Assembly: GCA_036924285.1 (NCBI GenBank)
Contig: JAYKYS010000006.1
Coordinates: forward strand, 22,108,001-22,172,000
Source of the DNA: Asterella californica
Taxonomy: Eukaryota > Streptophyta > Marchantiopsida > Marchantiales > Aytoniaceae
DNA length: 64,000 nt
Direction of reading: 5' to 3'
Part shown: piece by piece, positions 36,247 to 47,958 of the stretch
Layout of the letters: each line of letters starts with the position of its first letter
Position numbering within the stretch: the stretch's first letter is position 1
Made by a program: the position numbers and the translations under genes
Notes under the pieces: generated by a model
What the model was told of the DNA's origin: nothing
The model's input: the letters and a program-made list of their open reading frames with translations, nothing else
Databases searched by the model: none

Positions 36247-36920
36247 TCAACTGGAAAAAGCTAGATACTCTGTTATAGCGGAACTAAGGTCCTCACCACT
36301 GTCCTCTGATCTTAGAGAGTTGACATTAGCTATTGTTATGGGTGGATAATTATTCATGGAATCCAATGAACAATCCGTTAACGCTATTCGTTTCTTGACG
36401 AGAATGTTATGCAAGATGCTAGCTGCATGAATCATCTACGCTGCTCACTGAACTGATGATGATATCTCAATACTCAGTATAAGAAATCGGACCTTCAAAA
36501 TTCTGAAAGCTCGTACCACACACAACCTACCTCAAATTTGTCTCTACGTGAACAACTCAGCCAGAGGTCTACTATGAGACTTAGGACTACAAGGCACTAC
36601 CAACCAAGTGCACATGGTGTAGCCAGAGTCTCCTAGGATGTATGACTTCAAGTGGAAGCTTGCATTGATAATCATAGTTGGTGATGCTAATACATGTCCA
36701 TCAACAGCTGTTTGAAAGAAGTTGGAGCGTTGAAGTACCCGCCGATCATTTGTGTTGCTCGGCATACTTGTGAAGACGTCCAAAAACACTCCATCCAAAT
36801 CTACAAAAGTACTAAGGAGTGATAGACTTTGCGGTTGTAGTATTCGATCGTAGTGTTCTGACCAATAGGGATCTTTATCCTGATATGGGTGTCATCTTTA
36901 GCACTTTGACAATTGGGCAA
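36247..36920 (-). mobile_element. PIF/Harbinger transposase remnant
   Basis: Minus-strand pieces in order: DDTHIRIKIPIGQ and YYNRKVYHS (about 36,830-36,910), DGVFLDVFTSMPSNTNDRRV and YILGDSGYTMCTWLVVPCSP (36,544-36,798), and MIHAASILHNILVKKR (36,247-36,435). These are landmarks of the DDE-4 nuclease of PIF/Harbinger elements; the catalytic Asp of GDSGY is kept. Several frame breaks separate the pieces, and no terminal inverted repeats were seen. The copy is inactive. Confidence 0.85.
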
Positions 36921-37824
36921 ACGAGACCTACATTGAAATCCGTTAGATACTACCACCATAGAATCTCTTGTCGGTCACTACATAGAAGACATGAAGGGCA
37001 TACCTCGAGAATTGGGAGAGCATCGCATCGACTTGCTGGAGGGCGTTGTTCCTGCACGGCAGAGGTAGTATCGGCTCAACCCCAAGTACTCGCTTCTGGT
37101 GAAGGACCTGTAGTGACGCAGGATTTCTCCTTTTGCTCATTTAGTATACAAGATATCGTTCCCACAGAGGATTTGCACAAGTAACGCTGCTCTAAGTTCT
37201 AAGATCTGTTCAAACACACAAACACACGGGTTTTGTCTAAAAAAGCCCGTCTTCTCACAAAACCACACAAACCAACACGTCTTCCAGATACGCCAAATGG
37301 TGCTCTGGACCCAAACAAACAACTACCAACTAAAATATCACACAACTATTCACAGAGAAGCTCGGGAAGACGATCTTCCTGCTTCCAGGTTGCTTCTTCC
37401 GGTCTTCTCGATACCGTCTTCCCGAAACGATTCTCGTCTTCTGGGGGTTTAGCTCGTCTTCTCACACCTCCAGAAGGCTGTCCGGCTTCGCAGAAGTCGA
37501 CTAGTAACAGTCGTTACATCTTATTCTCACACTCACATTCCATCGGGTTGGATAAATCACAGGGTGTATGCCCCCTGTAGCCTTCCCAGGCTTCTGCCTA
37601 CGGAAGTTGTCTTCCTGCAGCGCTACAACGACATTCACCTTCACGGAAGCTCAATAGAAGTATCGGAAGCTCACTAGAAGAAGATAAGAAGATGGGGAAG
37701 ATGAGGGAAGATGGGAAGAAGAAGAAATCCAAACAAGAGAAAATAGGATGAAAAAGGGCAATTAAGATTCCGACATGCTTCTAGTCCGGATCCTGACTAA
37801 CAAGCCATCCCTGCTTGTAATAGT

Positions 37825-38112
37825 TTGGGGAGGAAGACAACAAACGTGAGTACTGTAGCACCGCCTTCTACTCGAGGATGTCGTCTTCTGTTGCGGGAAG
37901 AAGTCTTCTTTCTTCTTCACTTCGCTGCTCTGACTGCTCTGTCTTCTGGGATCACTTACCCAGAAGACCGTTCGTACGTAGATCCCAAGTGCTCTACTGA
38001 ACGAGTCAAGCTACACTCCACAACTGTTGACATTCACCGCCACTCAAGAAAAACACTTCCCATGCACAATTGGGAGCGAAATTCAATACATTCCACCACC
38101 CAGAAGACATGA
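37825..38112 (+). other. Small open frame conserved in both arms
   Basis: A 95-codon frame (starting MGRKTTNVSTVAP) has a near-identical counterpart in the right arm (46,235-46,717, minus). It is antisense to the long ORF of its arm. Conservation is expected simply from arm identity, so it is weak evidence for a gene. No domain was recognised. Confidence 0.25.
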
Positions 38113-38745
38113 GCGAAGCTGCTGCACTCAAATCCACAATCTATTCCCCGAGAAGAAGTCACAATGGCATTGGGAAGCTCACTCCCGCTACTTTCTGCGT
38201 CTACTCCTCGACACACCAGCCCAGCCAACAGGACTGCACGAGGATGCCGTTCACTGTTCTTGGACTGTCCACTACCTCTATCTACATCTTCGAACCACTG
38301 CTGCTGCGAGTATGCAGACCCCTCCTGTATATTCCAAGACTATTCGTATGTTTCCAACAACGGGTGTAGTGCGCTAGGACTGTCTCTGCTCTAATGTGTC
38401 TCGCCTGCCTGCCTGTAGAATCGATGTGTATGTTCAGTTACTGCCGAATTCTACAGAACTGGCAGAGCTCTCAGAGAGCTTTTCTCCTACCCTGCTATCC
38501 TACTTAACCATCTGCCTCGAGAGTCAGGGGAGGCGACCACCAGGAAGAGAGAGAGAGAGGCGCTGACAAGAGGTTGTCACCTCACATGCATGCGGTCCCT
38601 CTTTCCAATTAGCCCTCCACTGTGTTACTCCTACGCTACCTATGCTGCCACATGGGGTCATAACTATTTTTACATGGAAAACTGCCACCCTTAAGATAGC
38701 ATGTCCAATCCTACTAAATCTGGAAGTGTCGATTGAGTTTGCTAA

Positions 38746-41016
38746 CTACTCTGATTGCTCGGTGGCAATCTCTACATGATCTGCTCCTACCAGAGCTACT
38801 ACCTCGACTTCTGATGGGCTGGGAAGCCCTGCACTTACCTCGGGTACCACTGAGGTAGCTTCCCTCTCCTCGCTCTTCGCTGGCCCTGCTATTTCTGCGG
38901 CTGCGTCTTCCTCGGCTTCGACTTCGGAAGACGGAATGGTCTTCTGGGAAGACGAGTCGAATGATGCGTCTTCGGTCTTCTGAGGCACAGATGCAGTACT
39001 AGGGACCATGGCGATCTCATAAAGGTCCGGAGAAGTCGCTTCCTCCACGCGGAATACCTGGGAAGACGGCTCGTCTTCCTGTCTTCCAGAAGACATCATG
39101 TCTTCCGGGGCGTCTTCTGGAGTCTTCTCGTCTTCCAACGCTGTCACCACCAAGTGTACAGCGAGATCGAACTCCTCCTTCTCCATTCCGGATCCAGTCG
39201 AGGGTGCTGGGGCTTGGGAAGATGCGGTTGCAGGTATCGGAAGCGAGGGAAGACCATAAAGTGTCTTCATTCCCTCTATCTGCCGATCCAAGTACATGAA
39301 CATGCTCTCCCGGCATTCCACCAACATTGCCTTGGACTCGTTGTCCCATCCTCTAGCCAAGGTAAGTAACTTCTTACCCGCGGTGAAGTTGAACTTCTTC
39401 CGAAGCGCTTCTACCGACTGAGCTAGCATCTTCCGCGCACGAGCCTCCGCTACTTCCCTCTGCGTCCTCTCCGTTGCAGCTCGCGCTTCTGCGGCTTCTC
39501 GCTGCATCTTCCAAGTGGTCTGTTCTTCTGCGAGGGCAGTGATCTTCTCCCGTACTCGGAGAACTTCCTGATCACGCTGTTGTACTCGCGCCTGCAACTC
39601 CTGGTTGCTCTTCCGAAGTTGCATCGACTCCTTGGCAGAAGCGGCTGCTTCCGCCTTGTACCTGGCTGCAAGCTTCTCCGTAGTGCGGAGACTAGCTTCC
39701 AGAGACTCCGTCTTCTGCTGGCTGTCTTCCTATCGCAGCAAGGTGCGCAGGCCGAATCTAGGCTGTAAGGGCTTCTCCTGTGCCCTCGCTCTCCTTTCCA
39801 GCAACTCCATAGCGGGCTGGATCTCCTTCTGGAAGTAGGCACTGAACTCCTCCAGTCGTCTTCCTGCAGAAGACAAGTTCATCCCCACCACTCGCTCGAG
39901 GGTGTCGACTTCGTCTTCCAGAGGCAAGGGAGCCTCTTCCACCACTACGGCCTTCATCTTCTGCGCACGAGAAGAAGCTACTCTTCTCATCTTCCGGGGT
40001 GGAAGACTCCTCGTGGCAGGAGCGGCTCTCCTCTTTGCGCTTCCTCGCATCGCAGTAGGAGTACCCATCCATCCTTCGTCTTCTGGAGTCTTCGGAAGAC
40101 TCCCAAGTGTTACAGAAGCTGTCTTCTGCTCCGATCGGGTACTCAGCAAGTCTTCCTCCGAGTCCGACTCCGATCTTGAATGGATGAGGGAGATGGGTGT
40201 CCTCGGTACACTTCTGTGACCCATCTTCCTCACTGGCGTGGCGTCTTCCGACCCACTAGACTCGTCTTCCCTCACCAGAAGCGTCTTCTGGTGAGAGCCG
40301 GGTCTCAGCTGTGGCATCAGAGTGGGAGGGGGCATTGCTGCTGTCTCTCGGTCATCGTCTTCCGAGGTCTCCTCCTTCACCTCCTGTCGCTCCGTTGGCC
40401 CATACACTGCCAGCTGATCTTCCCTAAGATCCCCCATGGCTACATACAAGTAGCAGAAGAAGGGCGTCAGATGTCCTCCCGCCGGGGTACCCAAGTATGC
40501 TAGCTCCGTCTGTACATAGTTGTGGATGTACGCGCCCCAGTAGATTGGCACTCTGTCATCCCACACTGATTCCAGGAACTCCACGTCCTGATCTCCTAAG
40601 TACCTTGTCTTCTGCGCTTTTCCCTTGGGGAAAAGATGCAGAAACAACTTTACCAGAAGTCGCTTCTTCAGCTCCCGGTAAGACTCTATCTTCCAACCGT
40701 TCCTCCCCTGCCTGTCTTCCACGAAAAGGTAGGTGGTACTCCCAGGCACATGCCATGAACTCACAATCCTAGGCAAGATCTTCTTCTCGTACCAATATCC
40801 TCGGTTCTCGATCTCAGGCCTATGAAACGCCTTACGCCACCAGTCTTCGGTCCAGGAAGATGATCTTCCCCGAGCAACTCCTGCCTTTGCAGGTACACGG
40901 TTACGCGGTGGTAACGCGGCCCATACCTCCTCCAGAAGCCCTTGATCTGCGAGGTTCCAGTCCCACAGGAAGAAGTCGAGACCCAACTCCTTGAGGAAAG
41001 GAGTGGCCTCGGCCAA
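38746..41016 (-). CDS. Element-encoded ORF, 756 codons with one TAG
   Basis: A single frame from ATG at 41,016 to the stop at 38,746 is interrupted only by TAG at 39,730-39,732. The first 428 residues hold a tryptophan-rich folded part (WDWNLADQGLLEEVWAA; SSWTEDWWRKAFHRPEIEN; FLHLFPKG; VPIYWGAYIHNYVQTELAY), then an acidic/serine-rich and a basic stretch. After the stop comes a long coiled coil (about residues 440-545; QELQARVQQRDQEVLRVREK) and an acidic tail rich in Glu-Asp. No zinc knuckle, protease or polymerase motif was seen. It resembles structural, gag-like proteins of plant elements in layout only; I do not recognise the family. The right arm keeps just the coiled-coil and tail part (45,143-45,776). 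The dense Glu-Asp pairs reflect GAAGAC hexamers. Confidence 0.6.
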
Positions 41017-43086
41017 TTCTGTCGTGGTAACACCAAGCCTCGCGGATGCATCGACATACCTGGAAGATCTGTTGCACTAAACCACAAGCACCTACTATGA
41101 GCTGAAGGCTCAGTTCTTCCCGAGTGCCCACAGTCTAGCTTCCACTCTCAGAAGACGAAACTAGTCTTCCAGAAGACAGCTACTCCGTCTTCCGAGATTC
41201 TAACAGTGCTTCCTAGATAGCTCTCGTCTTCCGAGCTATATCTAAACAATCCTATCTAAGCAAGGCCTCGCATGGATTACCAAGAAGACAACCCACCTTG
41301 CATTACATCCTACTTCCTATCAGAAGATACAAGATATGCGAGAAGTAGAGTATGAGAAAGGTTCAGAAGATGGTTGCGGGCTCCTGCGGTGACAGTGGCC
41401 TCTGGGAAGACACTTGGGACAGCTTCCGATTCAATGTCGTTCTCGGAAGACCTCCCGAAGTCAGACTTCCCTTCACTGGTCTCACTTGTCTTCTTCTTCC
41501 GACGCGCAATCTATCCTCACAACAGACTCAAGACATGTGCACTCTATTCTTCTGACTTCTCACCTCTCATACGCACTCAGAAGAAGTTTGCTGCATGATG
41601 GGAAGACATGACCCTCGACCATTCTCTCCGGATTCTGCCAGCAATACTTCTCACAACTCTCTTCTAAGTTCGGGAAGAAGAAGGAACGGCTGCTATGGGT
41701 CGGACAGAAGAGACCCGAAATGGACCCTCACGTCTTCTCGCTCATTTTGCCAGCCTTTCAGTCTTCTAGTCTCTCTAGGAAGATGTGGAGTTGAGAAGCT
41801 TGGAAGACCGGGAGGCACAGGCCTAGTTCCCGAGTTCCAACTTCTCGAAATAACACAACAACTCACCACACCACTCAGGCTTCGTACCAAGTCGCTCTAA
41901 ACACAAAAGCAAAGCAAATCCACTCTTGATACGAATTGTGTTCAGTCGACTTCCGAAGACAGTCTTCCGAAGATGTCTTCCGAAGACAGTCAAGTTCAAG
42001 AAGCGTCTTCCGAAGATGTTCCCACCTTCCGAATCGTCTTCTGTTCCAAGTTTCGGGAATAGAGAGGTAAGGGGGTAGGGAAATTGATAGTTGGGGTCTT
42101 CAATTTGAGGGCTAGGAGTAGGGAAGCTCGAATTGAGCTCGGGAAGAAGCAAGGAGATGTCTCGACAGAAATTGGGCAGCGCTTCCGCGCCCAATGTCTC
42201 AATAGAAAGAATGGGGGTGGGATAATCGATCAGGCTGCCTGCACACAATCAAGGAAGCGCGGGGAGTACCAAGAAAAGGCGAGAAGAAGTGGGAGGGGAA
42301 AAGAACAGGGGGAAGAACCTCTACAGTCTTCTTCGGTTCCCCGAGTTGCCTTCGACCTCCGCGCGCTTCTGGCTCTTGTCTTAGCTTCCAATGTGACTCC
42401 ACACGACTGCGCCTGCTGTCAATTTTGGTCCACACCTCGATTCCACCTCTGCTTCTACTCGCCACTCTTCACTGTCAGCTTCTCGGAAGCTCCACAGAAA
42501 CGCCTTCGCTTTCTCTGTTGTTTGTGCTCCCGCAATTAGATCTCACCCTTCGACTAGCTGCCAACTTACTCTCTCCTACCTCGATGTCTTACTCGATTCC
42601 TCTCTCAATGCTAGCTCGAAGTTCACTCTCTCAATCGATCTTCTTCAGGCGTACTGTGCTGCGGGAAGTTGGAAGGTGGCTAATGTGCTTCCTCACGCAT
42701 CTTCCCCGCAGATTAGGGGTTCTCGTCCTTGGTGTCTTCCTGACCTACCAACCTATTCGGTGCGCTCCAGTAGGTACACCTACTGTCTTACCCGAAAACT
42801 CGTGGTTGATCCTTCGCGGTCGCTGTCTTCTGGAAGATAGGTGTCTTCCGCCGTCTTCCCATCTTCCGCCGTCTTCTCATCTTCTGAAGACGCAACTGAG
42901 AAGATGATCTTCCGAAGATGGTCGTCTTCTGAAGAAGTCAACTTCTTATTACAAACAGCTCTTAAGATCATCTTCCTGTTAAGGAAGACGTAACCTTAAG
43001 TAACAACGCTTCTTCAGTTATACAAACAAGTCATTATCCTTAAAAATTTCAAAAATTCGTACATCCTGTAATTTGTGGGCACCACA

Positions 43087-43733
43087 AGACCAGATTGACC
43101 AGTACCTGAAAGCAGGAGTCATCTTCCCAGTGCTCAGCAGTGAGTGGGTAGCTCCAATCATCATCGTGCCGAAGAAGCAGACAGAGAAGATCCGAGTGTG
43201 TCAGGACTTCCGGAAGCTGAACCTGACCACGAAGAAGGATCATCACCCCTTACCATTCACCGACTCTGTGCTAGACCAGGTAGCAGGACACGAGTTCTAC
43301 AGCTTCCTGGATGGGTATTCTGGGTACACCCAAGTTTCAATCAGAGAAGGAGACAGACGAGAAGATGAAGTGGAAGAGGAGTTCCCTGACGAGAAGCTGT
43401 TTTCAGTTTTCGCAGAGACACTTTCATCTGAGGGGGGGCGTACCGCCTGCTTCCCAGAAGACGAGACTAGGTCTTCTGATCCAGTCTTTGCGACTTTCAC
43501 AGAAGAGTCGATTTTCAAGGACTTGAGGAAGTTCTTGGAAGACCAACAGTATCCCGAAGGATTGGATGCGGAGCAGAAGGTTGTCTTCTTACACAAGGCA
43601 GGTCCCTATGCCATCTTCTAGGGTATCCTGTTTAGGAAGGACATGACGAGAAGCTGAGGAGATGCCTCGGACGTGCACAGAAGTGTTGAAGCACTGATGT
43701 TTGCGGGGACGCAAACATGTGAGGGTGGGCGTA
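43087..43733 (+). mobile_element. Ty3/gypsy pol remnant between the inverted arms
   Basis: The frame at 43,073-43,621 reads QYLKAGVIFPVLSSEWVAPI, VPKKQTEKIRVCQDFRKLN and GYSGYTQVSI, the N-terminal RT blocks of gypsy pol. It then jumps directly to EEFPDEKLFSVF and YPEGLDAEQKVVFLHKA, which resembles the region after RNase H. The RT catalytic core and RNase H are therefore deleted. A purine-rich GAGGGTGGGCGTA precedes the TG that starts the right arm, placed like a polypurine tract. This supports the right arm being the 3' LTR of this gypsy element. It is non-functional. Confidence 0.8.
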
Positions 43734-46700
43734 TGTGGTGCCCACAAATTGCAGGATTCACGAATTTTTGAAATTTTTGAGATTAATAACTTGTTTGTAT
43801 AACTGAAGAAGCGTTGTTACTTAAGATTACGGCTTCCTTAGCAGGAAAATGATCTTATGAGCTTTTTGTAATAAGAAGTTGACTTCTTCGGAAGACGATC
43901 GTCTTCTGAAGAGCGTCTTCTCGATGGTATCTTCGGAAGACAGAAGACGACGGAAGACGGAAGACGGAAGACACGTATCTTCCGGAAGACGGCAACCGCG
44001 GAAGCTTCACCACGTAAGGAGTCCGAAACCTTGAAGAGAAGACGCTTCAGTAGTTTGACTGTCTTCGGAAGTCGACTGTAACCAATTCGTATCAAGAGTG
44101 GATTTGTGTTGCTTTTGTGTTAAGAGAGGCTTGGTACGAATCCTGAGTGGTGTGGTGAGTTCTTTTGTTATTTCGAGAAGTTGGAAGTCGGGAACTAGGC
44201 CTGTGCCTCCCGGTCTTCCAAGCTTCTCAACTCCACATCTTCCTAGAGAGACTAGAAGACTGAAAGGCTGGCAAAATGAGCGAGAAGACGTGAGGGTCCA
44301 TTTCGGGTCTCTTCTGTCCGACCCATAGCAGCCTATTCCTTCTTCTTCCCGAACTTAGAAGAGAGTTGTGAGAAGTCTTGCTGGCAGAATCTGGAGAGAA
44401 TGGTCGAGGGTCATGTCTTCCCATCATGCAGCAAGCTTCTTCTGAGTGTGTATGAGAGGTGAGAAGTTAGAAGAACAGAGTGCACATGTCTTGAGTCTGT
44501 TGTGAGGATAGATTGCGCGTAGGAAGACAAAGACAGGTGAGACCAGTGAAGGGAAGCCTGACTTCGGGGGGTCTTCCGAGAAAGACATTGAATCGGAAAC
44601 TGTCCCGGGTGTCTTCCCAGAGGCCACTGTCACCGCAGGAGCCCGCAACCATCTTCTGAACCTTTCCTATACTCTACTTCTTGCATATCTTGTATCTTCT
44701 GTTAGGAAGCAGGATGTAATGCAAGGTGGGTTGTCTTCTTAGGAATCCATGCGAGGCCTTGCTTAGTTAGGATTGATTAGATACAGCTCGGAAGACGAGC
44801 GCTACTTATGAAGCATTGTTAGAATTTCAGAAGACAGATTCGTCTTCTGAGAGTGGAAGCTATACTGTGAGGACTTAGGGAAGGACTGAGTCTTCGACTC
44901 ACAACAAGTACGTCACTTCTTCCAAGGAGTTAGCGCAGCTGAAGAAGAGCAACCAGGAGTTGCAGGCGCACTTACTGCAGCATGACCAGGAGGTTCTGCG
45001 AGTACGGGATAAGCTCATCGCCCTTGCAGAAGAGAAGAGGACGTGGAAGACACTGCGGGAAGCCGCAGAAGCGCAGGCTGCAGCCGAGAAGACGTAGAGA
45101 GAAGCAGCGAAAGCTCGTGCGCAGGGGCTGCTAGCTCAGTCGGTGGAAGCGCTTCGGAAGAAGTTTAACTTCACTGCGGGTAAGAAGCTCCTTACCTTAG
45201 CTAGAGAGTGGGACGAGGAGTCCAAAGCAATGGTTGTGGAGTGCAAGGAGAGTATGTTCAGGTACTTGGATCGGCAGATAGAGGAAGTGAAGACACTCTA
45301 TGGTCTTCCCTTGATTCTGCCACCTGCAACTGCGTCTTCCCAAGCACCAGCATCATCGACAAGACCAGACTTGGAGAAGGAGGAGTTCGACCTCACAGTG
45401 CACTTGGTAGTGACAGCGTTGAAACCTAGAAGATACCCCGGAAGACAAGACGTCTTCTGGAAGACAGGAAGGAAGACCGTCTTCCCAGGTATTCCGAGTG
45501 GAGGAAGCGACTTCTCCGGACTCCTATGAGGTCACCATGGCTCCCAGTGTCGAACTAGTGCCTCAGAAGAGCGAGGAAGCACAAGTCGACCCAGCTTCCC
45601 AGAAGACGCTTCTGTCTTCCGAAGCAGCAGCAGCAGAGTCAGCGATGAACGTGAAGGAGGAGGCCACCTCAGCGACACCCGAGGTAATTACAGGGCTTCC
45701 CAGCCTATCAGAAGCCGTTTTAGTAGTTCATGTAGGAATAGATCAGGTGGAAATGGCATCCGAGCCATTAGAATAGATAAGCAAAGCCCAGAAGATCAGG
45801 AGCTTGTCCAAACTTAGTAAGTGCCCAATATGCTATATTAAGAAAAGACAGGTCCAGTTTAATTTTAGATCAGTGACCATGTGGCAGAGTAGGCAGCGCA
45901 GGGGTAAACAAGGTAGATGGCTAAAGCTGGAAAGGGAACGGTGTGCATGTGGGGTGGCAGCCTGCTGACGGTGCCCATCCCTCTCTGATTGTAGTCAAAG
46001 CTTGGAGGGGAACTCTCCCATGCACCGCAAGGCAGATGCATAAGTAGGATCACAGAGTAGGAATTAGGAGTTCTGCACAAACACCAAGATTTTACGGTGC
46101 AGACTCATAGCACATTAGACACATGACACACTACAGAGATCTGCACACACATACAGATTCTACGGTGCAGACAGATTAGCTACGCTTGATGTTAGACTAA
46201 GGGGATTACGCAGGAAGAAGTCTGCATTCTCTGGTTACCAGCAGCGGCTTGGAGATGTAGGTGTCAGTAGTGGACAATCTATGAGCAGGGGACGGCATCC
46301 TCGTGCAGTCCTGCTGGTTAGACTGATGTGTCGAGGAGTAGACGCAGGAAGTAGAGAGAGTGAGCTTCCCAATGCCATTGTGACTTCTTCTTTGGGGAAT
46401 AGATTGTGGATTTGAGTGCAGAAACTTTGCTCATGTCTTCTGGGTGGTGGAATGTATTGAATTCGCTCCCAATTGTGCATGGGAAGTGTTCTTCTTGAGT
46501 GGCGGTGAATGTCAACAGTTGTGGAGTGTAGCTTGACTCGTTCAGTAGAGCACTTGGGATCTACGTACGAACGGTCTTCTGGGTAAGAGATCCCAGAAGA
46601 CAGAGCAGTCAGAGCAGCGAAGTGAAGAAGAAAGAAGCCTTCTTCCCGCAACAGAAGACGACATCCTCGAGTAGAAGACGGTGCTACAGTACTCACGTTT

Positions 46701-47432
46701 GTTGTCTTCCTCCCCAAACTATTACAAGCAGGGATGGCTTGTTAGTCAAGATCCGGACTAGAAGCCTGTCGGAATCTTAATTGCCCTTTTTCATCCTGTT
46801 TTATCTTGTTTGGATTTCTTCTTCTTCCCATCTTCCCTCATCTTCCCCATCTTCTTATCTTCTTTAGCGAGCTTCCGAGACTTCTATTGAGCTTCCGTGA
46901 AGGTGAATGTCGTTGTAGTGCTGCAGGAAGACAACTTCCGTAGGCAAAAGCCTGGGAAGGCTACAGGGGGCATACACCCTGTGATTTATCTAACCCGTTG
47001 GAATGTGAGTGTGAGAGTAAAGTGTAACGACCATTGCTAGTCGACTTCTGCGAAGCCAGACAAGCCTTCTGGAGGTGTGAGAAGACGAGCTAAACCCCCA
47101 GAAGACGAGAATCGCTTCGGGAAGACGGTATCGAGAAGACCGGAAGAAGCAACCTGGAAGCAGGAAGATCGTCTTCCCGAGCTTCTCTGTGAATAGTTGT
47201 ATGATATTCTAATTGGTAGTTGTTTGTTTGTGTCCAGAGCACCATTTGGCGTGTCTGGAAGACGTGTTGTTTTGTGTGGTTTTGTGAGAAGACGGGATTT
47301 CTAGACAAAACCCGTGTGTTTGTGTGTTTGAACAGATCTTAGAACTTAGAGCAGCGTTACTTGTGCAAATCCTCTGTGGGAACGATATCTTGTATACTAA
47401 ATGGGCAAAAGGAGAAATCCTACGTCACTACA
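43734..47432 (+). mobile_element. Right arm of the large inverted repeat
   Basis: The plus strand starts TGTGGTGCCCACAA (43,734) and ends CGTCACTACA (47,432), 3,699 bp. It is the left arm in reverse orientation with internal losses: the first 1.3 kb of the long ORF and about 0.8 kb nearer the inner end. The flanking 5-mers (GGACC on the left of the structure, GAGGT on the right) do not form a target-site duplication. Confidence 0.75.
45143..45776 (+). pseudogene. Truncated right-arm copy of the element ORF
   Basis: It matches the coiled-coil and acidic tail of the left-arm ORF (EALRKKFNFTAGKKLLTLA; LDRQIEEVKTLYGLP; EKEEFDLTVHLVVTAL). A TAG near 45,096 precedes it, and a frameshift near 45,425 splits it from the tail frame (45,498-45,776). 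Upstream homology begins at about 44,920, so the 428-residue N-terminal half is absent. Confidence 0.7.
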
Positions 47433-47958
47433 GAGGTGTCAGCTCAAGAGCTTTCCGTGATCTATGTCAGCAAACAAACATTGTGTAATGTTTATCAGCT
47501 TTTCATTTTATCGTTTGTGTGAGAATAAAGCTTAGGTTTGTGTGTCGAAGTTGAAGTGAAAGCGATTGGTGTGGAGTTTAATCCATTTCTCTACAATCAC
47601 ATTGCTTTCTTATTTTCAAGGTGTCATTAGAGATTATAGTCTTGTCGGTTGCGTCCATTAATCCCTTGCGTTCTGACTTAATCACTAGTAGCAGAAGCAC
47701 TGTCTAAATATCTTTCAATCTCAGGCCAGAGCAATTCTATCTGACCTCAGATTAGGAACAAAGACTCGTAGTAGATTGGTCAATTATCTTAAAATGGATT
47801 GGCAATTACAAAACTTCATGTGTTTATTAAAGGAAGGTTAAGAGAACTGGATCTGAAGACAAAAAAAATTATAACGGTCTTCAAGGAGATTCACGTTCAA
47901 GGACTGATTTCTTACAATCAAGAGATTATTTTCATTATCTATGGTCGAACGTTTCAAT
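47433..47958. other. Probable 5' LTR-side flank of the next gypsy element
   Basis: No ORF of note. It lies directly upstream of a tRNA-Met-type primer binding site, so it probably includes that element's 5' LTR. No matching 3' LTR was found downstream, so the LTR is not delimited. Confidence 0.35.

Larger units (their letters stand above)
37109..43086 (-). mobile_element. Left arm of a large inverted repeat (LTR-like unit)
   Basis: Read on the minus strand this arm runs from TGTGGTGCCCACAA (43,086) to CGTCACTACA (37,109), a TG...CA unit of 5,978 bp. The right arm (43,734-47,432) is the same unit in opposite orientation. Long stretches of the two are nearly identical by eye, for example 37,190-37,660 against 46,890-47,360. 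This arm carries a 2.27-kb ORF and about 0.8 kb (42,000-42,800) missing on the right. GAAGAC/GTCTTC hexamers are extremely frequent. Interpretation as a giant LTR is inference; it could also be a non-autonomous element. Confidence 0.75.

Noticed and set aside
37104..47437. Target-site duplication around the inverted element
   Set aside because: The flanking five bases are GGACC and GAGGT, which do not match.
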